Of a DNA stretch of 64,000 nucleotides, positions 57,681 to 64,000 are shown piece by piece. Under the pieces are notes generated by a model. That model saw only the letters and a list, made by a program, of their open reading frames with translations, was not told the origin of the DNA and ran no database searches. How positions within the stretch are numbered: position 1 is the first letter of the stretch; each line of letters begins with the position of its first letter. The DNA lies in assembly GCF_032854445.1 (NCBI RefSeq), contig NC_088305.1, positions 30,468,628 to 30,532,627 of the forward strand, written 5' to 3'. Source of the stretch: Liolophura sinensis (taxonomy: Eukaryota > Mollusca > Polyplacophora > Chitonida > Chitonidae). A program made the position numbers and the translations under genes.

Positions 57681-60490
57681 TTTACCTGATCCCGCGTAGA
57701 TCCTGGATAATCTCTGTCATAGTTTTATCTAATCCCATGTAGATCCCGGGCGATCTGTGTCACAGTTTTACCTGTTCCCGCACAGGTCTCTGGCCATCTG
57801 TGTGATAGTTTATCTAATCCCGCGTAGATCCCTTGCGACCTGTGCCATACTTTTATCCAATCCCGCCTAGATCCCTGGCGATCTGTGTCATCGTTTTATC
57901 CAATCCCGCGTAGATCCCCAGCGATCTGTGTCATAGTTTTGTCTAATCCCACGTAGATCCCTGGCGATCTGTGTCATAGTTTTGTCTAATCCCACGTAGA
58001 TCCCTGGCGATCTCTGTCATGGTTTCATCTAATCCCGCCTAGATCCCTGGCTATCTGTTTGATAGTTTAATCTAATTCCGTGTAGGTCCCTGGTGATATG
58101 GGTCATAGTTTTATTTAATCCCGCGTAGATCTCTGGCGATCTGTGTAATGGTTTTATCTAATCCCGCGTAGATTCCGGGCGATGTGTGTCATAATTTTAT
58201 CTGATCCCGCGTAGATCCCTGGCGTTCTGTGTGATGGTTTCATTTAATCCCGCGTAGATCCCTGACCATATGTGTCACAGTTTTACTGTATCCCGCGTAG
58301 ATCCCGGAGGGTCTGTGTCATAGTTTTATCTCATCCCGCCTAGATCTCTGGCGATCTGTGTGATGGTTTTATCTCATCCCGCCTAGATCCCTGGCGATCT
58401 GTGTGATGGTTTTATTTAATCCCGCGTAGATCCCTGGTGATCTGTGTCACAGTTTTACTGTATCCCGCGTAGATCCCGGAGGGTCTGTGTCATAGTTTTA
58501 TCTCATCCCACCTAGAATCCTGGCGAACTGCGTGATAGTTTTATTTAATCCCGCGTAGATCCCGGAGTGTCTGTGTCATAGTTTTATCTCATCCCGCCTA
58601 GATCCCTGGCGATCTGTGTGATAGTTTTATTTAATCCCACGTAGATCCCGGAGGGTCTGTGTCATAGTTTTATCTCATCCCACCTAGATCCCTGGCGATC
58701 TATGTCACAGTTTTACTGTATCCCGTGTAGATCCCTGGTGATCTGTGTCACAGTTTTATTGTATCCCGCGTAGATCCCGGAGGGTCTGTGTCATAGTTTT
58801 ATCTCATCCCGCCTAGATCCCTGGCGATCTATGTCACAGTTTTACTGTATCCCGTGTAGATCCCTGGTGATCTGTGTCACAGTTTTATTGTATCCCGCGT
58901 AGATCCCGGAGGGTCTGTGTCATAGTTTTATCTCATCTCGCCTAGATCCCTGGCGATCTATGTCACAGTTTTACTGTATCCCGTGTAGATCCCTGGTGAT
59001 CTGTGTCACAGTTTTACTGTATCCCGCGTAGATCCCGGAGGGTCTGTGTCATAGTTTTATCTCATCCCGCCTAGATCCCTGGCGAACTGTGTGATAGTTT
59101 TATTTAATCCCGCGTAGATCCCGGAGGGTCTGTGTGATAGTTTTATTTAATCCCGCGTAGATCCCTGGTGATCTGTGTCACAGTTTTACTGTATCCCGCG
59201 TAGATCCCGGAGGGTCTGTGTCATAGTTTTATCTCATCCCGCCTAGATCCCTGGCGATCTGTGTGATGGTTTTATTTAATCCCGCGTAGATCCCGGAGGG
59301 TCTGTGTCATAGTTTTATCTCATCCCGCCTAGATCCCTGGCGAACTGTGTGATAGTTTTATTTAATCCCGCGTAGATCCCGGAGGGTCTGTGTGATAGTT
59401 TTATTTAATCCCGCGTAGATCCCTGGCGATCTGTGTCACAGTTTTACTGTATCCCGCGTAGATCCCGGAGGGTCTGTGTCATAGTTTTATCTCATCCCGC
59501 CTAGATCCCTGGCGATCTGTGTGATAGTTTTATTTAATCCCACGTAGATCCCGGAGGGTCTGTGTCATAGTTTTATCTCATCCCGCCTAGATCCCTGGCG
59601 ATCTATGTCACAGTTTTACTGTATCCCGTGTAGATCCCTGGTGATCTGTGTCACAGTTTTATTGTATCCCGCGTAGATCCCGGAGGGTCTGTGTCATAGT
59701 TTTATCTCATCCCGCCTAGATCCCTGGCGATCTATGTCACAGTTTTACTGTATCCCGTGTAGATCCCTGGTGATCTGTGTCACAGTTTTATTGTATCCCA
59801 CGTAGATCCCGGAGGGTCTGTGTCATAGTTTTATCTCATCTCGCCTAGATCCCTGGCGATCTATGTCACAGTTTTACTGTATCCCGTGTAGATCCCTGGT
59901 GATCTGTGTCACAGTTTTACTGTATCCCGCGTAGATCCCGGAGGGTCTGTGTCATAGTTTTATCTCATCCCGCCTAGATCCCTGGCGATCTATGTCACAG
60001 TTTTACTGTATCCCGTGTAGATCCCTGGCGATCTGTGTCATAGTTTTACCTGATCCCGCGTAGATCCCGGAGGGCCTGTGTCATAGTTTTATCTCATCCC
60101 GCCTAGATCCCTGGCGATCTGTGTGATGGTTTTATCTCATCCCGCCTAGATCCCTGGTGATCTGTGTGATAGTTTTATCTCATACCGCCTAGATCCCTGG
60201 CGATCTTTTTTGATAGTTTTATCTCATCCCGCCTAGATCCCTGGCGATCTGTGTCACAGTTTTACTGTATCCCGCCTAGATCCCTGGCGATCTGTCACAG
60301 TTTTACTATATCCCGCCTAGATCCCTGGCGATCTGTGTCATAGTTTTATCTCATCCCGCCTAGACCCCTGGCGATCTGTGTCACAGTTTTACTGTATCCC
60401 GCCTAGATCCCTGGCGATCTGTGTGATAGCTTTATCGCATCCCGCGTAGATCCCTGGCGATCTGTGTCACAGTTTTATCTAATGCTTTTA
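57680..60490. repeat. 43-bp tandem array, about 65 copies
   Basis: The core 'gtagatccctggcgatctgt' and 'cagttttactgtatcccgc' repeats every 43 bp over 2.8 kb. Variant units ('gatcccggagggtctgtg' and others) occur in ordered groups; a 129-bp trimer and a 903-bp block recur. Confidence 0.96.
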
Positions 60491-61162
60491 TTAACTCCAA
60501 ATTGCCCGACTGTATTCGCGAAAACTGAAAATTTGACCGGCATATTAAACGATGAACTTAAGGCTCAGTCACATCTACACTAGAGACTAGCAAAGATAAC
60601 CCTCGAGCAGAAAATGGCATGTAACCCTCTTATATCTTGGAATCTTGTGGAATCTGAGATTATCGCCAGCGATCGCAAAGCTTTCGGAATCGACCTAGGT
60701 GGTTGTTGTGCATGCATCAAAAATCAGCTGCATGCGATCAGCTGTTACATAAATAATATTTTGACTAATTTTAATCGTTGCGCTTTTTATCACCTTTCAT
60801 TTTATGCAATCAGTTGCCTAACGCAGGTAAACGGGATTTCCACATGTTTTAAAGGTTGGATTAGGCCTCTGACAGGGTGGGTTTTACCCCTATCATCTGT
60901 TTGTCAATTTTGTGAAAATTTCATTGGTCATCCCTTATCAGGAACTTTAATGGAATTGTCTCAGAGGGCGAGGATTATCAGGCGCGGGGCGTTCGGGGCG
61001 TATGGACAGTGCAGTGACGCCAAGTGTTAACATGTACGTAAGTGAACTGTGGACTGAAAAATCGCATAGAACTGCCTGTCACAACACGATGAAGCTGAGT
61101 ATCTTTAATAAGCATATCCACGGAGTCATCCACAGATGCATCTGTACTCTTTGTGTTTCCAG
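60491..61162. other. unique sequence with an uncertain ORF
   Basis: 60614-61030 (+) is open for 138 codons from an ATG but resembles no family I know and has AT-rich, non-coding-looking composition over its middle. Confidence 0.25.
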
Positions 61163-61401
61163 TTATCAAACTCGGGACTGTCACTGAAATCACTGTCACT
61201 GGGACGACAGTGGAGACGATCGGGTACCCCGCAGTCATCCGGAAGTACGTTTGTCACGTTACCGGTTTTGATGAAGGTCAGAGTCATACGGAAAATGAGG
61301 GAGGTTGTACAGGAAATTCCTGTCTGGCCGCTCGTCTCGCGAGACAATGCGGGACATCCGGACGTGTAGAAACCACAGAGATCCGGACAAATTTGGACTA
61401 A
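61163..61401 (+). CDS. candidate terminal exon of an unknown Cys-containing protein
   Basis: A possible acceptor 'ctttgtgtttccag' precedes an open frame to TAA at 61399-61401. It reads IKLGTVTEITVTGTTVETIG, then YVCHVTGFDEG and GGCTGNSCLAARLARQCGTS, with four cysteines in about 35 residues. The CG content and third-position pattern look more coding than the surroundings. The minus strand is also partly open, and no upstream exon or family was recognised, so this is tentative. Confidence 0.25.
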
Positions 61402-62885
61402 TTCTCTCAGAGTCTAAATACGGCATCCATTATTCACCAGTGTGTAGGTATATAATGTCCGCAATGAAAACCTCCATGATTGCAAGCAACTGCCGTGGAT
61501 TGCTCAACTTAGTTTACAAAAACTGAGTCGCCATATCCTTGGTTTGAATTTTCAGCGTGCCAAACGTTTAGGATGTGTAAGAAGAGTCTATGGGTTGTTA
61601 TCTGCTGGTATCCCAGGAACTGGTGCCGTACTATATGGTGTCTTGCACAGAACGTCCGTATATATTTTGGTTGACCAATAGTATCTGTTAATATTTGTAC
61701 GTATCACATGAAGTCACTTCTGGGCGTGTACCTGTTTGGAATGGAAATCGATGAATATTCTGGTTGGCGGTTGCCTAATAAACGAATATATATGGAAGCT
61801 TTTTGCCACCATCACACCGTCTTTCCGCCGCATATGAACACTAGGAAGATTCATTTTTACCGTTAAATTGGCGCCTCGTTCTCCTTTTGAAGTACTTGGT
61901 CGACAACCGGACAAAGCTTCTGTTTGACACGGAAGCGTAACCTATTAATTCGAATGTGGTGTTACCGTATGTGACATAACACGACCAACACGACATAAAA
62001 TGTCTGGTCGTCGTTTTCTTATCTTAGGATAACAGATCGGTGGGTTTCAAGACGATGTCACAAAGTACAAAACCACGCGATTTTAAAGTGAATTTGGTGT
62101 GGCATGCTGGGCCCAATATTCGTCTATTAAATAATGGATTGGTGGACTTCGAATTTGGAACACTCATGATGCCGACGAAGTTATTCCGATGTGGAGGAAA
62201 ATCAACGATCCACTGATTTTCAGTAATCTTGATGACCCAGACGCGGTCACTGGGCCATTCGTTGCTAAGGCTATATATATATACACCTTTTCCCAGCATT
62301 ACCATCAATATTGTCAATTTCCTCCTGCAGAAACGTATGGCCATTAACATGGTCATTTATGAGGGAACGTCAGCAGGCTAGCGTGTTTGAAGAGCTGTAC
62401 CAATATCCGGACCGGCTGTGAATACTGATTATAGAGCACTAACTGTATGCGTCACAGACCTGCGCCTGTGCATGGCAGAGTTTTTCTCTACAGGCCGTAT
62501 GGTCACATCCTGGGATACCAATTAACTCGACTGATGCCGAAATTTGAAGTAGTTTGCTGAAGATTTAACCCCGCTGACAGCATTACTTTTGCAAAATCTT
62601 GCAACAGATGGCCAAGAGAAACTTTACGACTCCGTGAGTTAAATTTAACCAGCCTTTTCAGTAAATTAATACCAAATTATTGCAGGAAAACATTCTACAT
62701 GTGTATTCTATATTCCCATGTGCGACAAGCGTCATATGCGCCCACACGAAATTGTTTTGAGAAAACGAAGAAAGTTGAAAAATCACGTGACACGTGGATG
62801 GCCGCAACTACACATGTAATAAGTTTATAAAAAACGTTACACACAGTGTGCTGGACTTGCACCCTGACCAAAAACCACCAAAGTA
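61402..62885. other. unique sequence before the Tc1-type remnant
   Basis: A 110-codon minus-strand ORF at 62024-62356 crosses a TATATA run and has no known relatives that I can name. Nothing else was recognised. Confidence 0.35.
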
Positions 62886-64000
62886 ATGCCTCGATTGACT
62901 CCAGAACAACGCGAGAGAGCCCTGGGTATGATATCTATGGGAGCTACTCATGCCCACATTGCAAGGACCTCCGGTTGCTCTCGGGTAAATGTATCAAACT
63001 TAATGCAACGTTACAGATAGACATCGGACAGGCCAAGAACAGGCAGGCCTAGGGTAACTACGCCCAGAGAAGACGGGCACCTGCGCACCTTACACCTGAG
63101 GAACCGTTTCCTGACAGTGACGTCATCACCAGTCAATGCCTTAGGTCACGGAGTCAGTCGGCAGACCGTGTCCAGGAGACTCATGGAATTAGGGCCTATC
63201 GACCATTCAGAGGGCAGTTGTTGACAGCAGAACATCGTCGCCAGAGGTTGCGATGGGCTCGAATTGTACCTCGTTGGCAGCGACGTGATTGGCAACGTGT
63301 TGTGTTTTTCACCGATGAAAGCCGCTTCTGCCTGTTCCGAGCCGATGGCAGACAGCGAGTTTACCTTCGAAGAGGCAAACAAACGGCTGCATCATGCGTC
63401 CAGGAGGTGGTACCGTTTGATGACGGCAGCGTGATGGTGTAGGGTGGGATCTGTGGAGAGGAACGGACACCACTGGTCATCATCTACGGGAACCTAACAG
63501 CTCAAAGTTACGTGGATGAAATTCTACGTCCTGTTGTCCTGCCATTCCTTCAACAGCAGCCATGCGGTGTCCTGTACCAGCATGACAACGCCAGACTCCA
63601 TACAGCTCGAGTTGTCCAGAACTTCCTGGATGCCAACGACGTCAACGTCTTGCCGTGGCCTGCACGTTCCCTAGATATGTCCCCCCACAGAACACCTTTG
63701 GGATATCACGGGTCGTCGAGTAAGACAACGGCCACACCTTGCAGCCAACCGACAAGAACTGGCGTTCGTTCTCCAAGATGAATGGCAACGAATCCCACGT
63801 CATCTCATCAGACGACTGACTTTTTCTATGCGTCGGAGGGTTTTTGCATGCATTGAAGCAAGGGGTAGCCTCACGCGCTATTGATTGGTTTTGATATTGA
63901 CTGATTTTAAAAATAATCAACTTTTTGTGTACTCTGCCCATTGTTAACTAAGATGGAATGGCTATTTTTCTGCCCCTGCGCTGTTTGTTCACTTGTAAAA
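62880..64000 (+). mobile_element. Tc1/mariner-type DNA transposon remnant, ends not resolved
   Basis: This is the element carrying the broken transposase. I could not find a convincing inverted-repeat pair: the right end may lie beyond the window, and no matching left end is obvious in the 200 bp before the start codon. Confidence 0.65.
62886..63884 (+). pseudogene. decayed Tc1/mariner-type transposase
   Basis: The fragments match Tc1-like transposases. There is an N-terminal paired-type helix-turn-helix (MPRLTPEQRERALGM, HIARTSGCSRVNVSNL), RPRTGRPRVTTPRED, then FFTDESRFCLFRADGRQR with the first catalytic Asp, LYQHDNARLHTARVVQNFL with the second, and EHLWD with the catalytic Glu. Breaks seen: TAG at 63018-63020, a frameshift near 63192, TAG at 63440-63442 where the family has Trp, and another frameshift near 63682-63690 that puts the catalytic Glu out of frame. 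The last fragment ends at TGA 63882-63884. The product cannot be active. The family normally cuts and pastes the element between TA dinucleotides. Confidence 0.9.

Noticed and set aside
62024-62356. 110-codon minus-strand ORF
   Set aside because: It looks partly protein-like but crosses a TATATA run and has no recognised relatives, so I cannot call it a gene.

Overview
The window is nuclear DNA from an animal. I infer a mollusc, probably a bivalve. The evidence is: genes split by canonical GT-AG introns; metazoan gene families (a PNKD-type glyoxalase II relative and a ferroportin); several copies of tRNA-derived SINEs whose 3' ends carry the core 'gtgaaatattcttgagta' before an AT-rich tail, a pattern I associate with molluscan genomes; a Tc1/mariner transposase remnant; and very abundant minisatellites. 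No bacterial, viral, CRISPR or organelle features were seen.

Layout. 1-13884: tandem arrays (units of 24, 33, 36, 40-44, 67, 100, 121 and 140 bp) and unique AT-rich DNA, with no recognisable exon; probably an upstream intron or 5' flank of the next gene. 13885-32137 (+): nine exons of a PNKD-like metallo-beta-lactamase-fold hydrolase, with introns holding further arrays (30, 81, 70/88, 50, 50, 51-52 and 53 bp) and two or three SINEs. The N-terminal exon(s) lie upstream. The last exon, as assembled, has two +1 shifts relative to the conserved reading. 32138-45788: 3' UTR and intergenic DNA dominated by a 74-bp array (35 copies), a 24-bp ACATGT array, a 28-bp array, (TA)n, a 32-bp array and a 67-bp array with hairpins.

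45789-52119 (-): six exons of an SLC40A1/ferroportin-type iron exporter (about 540 residues, lacking the N-terminal exon). One intron holds a 1-kb element with terminal inverted repeats and a tandem core. Another intron end has a 39-bp repeat that multiplies the splice acceptor six times in frame. 52120-62880: intergenic or upstream sequence with SINE pieces, a MITE-like palindrome and a 2.8-kb array of 43-bp units. 62886-64000: a decayed Tc1-like transposase, running to the window edge.

Tandem arrays cover roughly 20 kb, by adding my estimated spans: about 30% of the window. PNKD-like and ferroportin are convergent genes with no obvious functional link. I see no prokaryote-style multi-gene system. 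The most unusual signals are the multiplied in-frame splice acceptors of the ferroportin gene, the changed residues at its presumed metal-binding positions, and the inverted-repeat element with a tandem core next to it.
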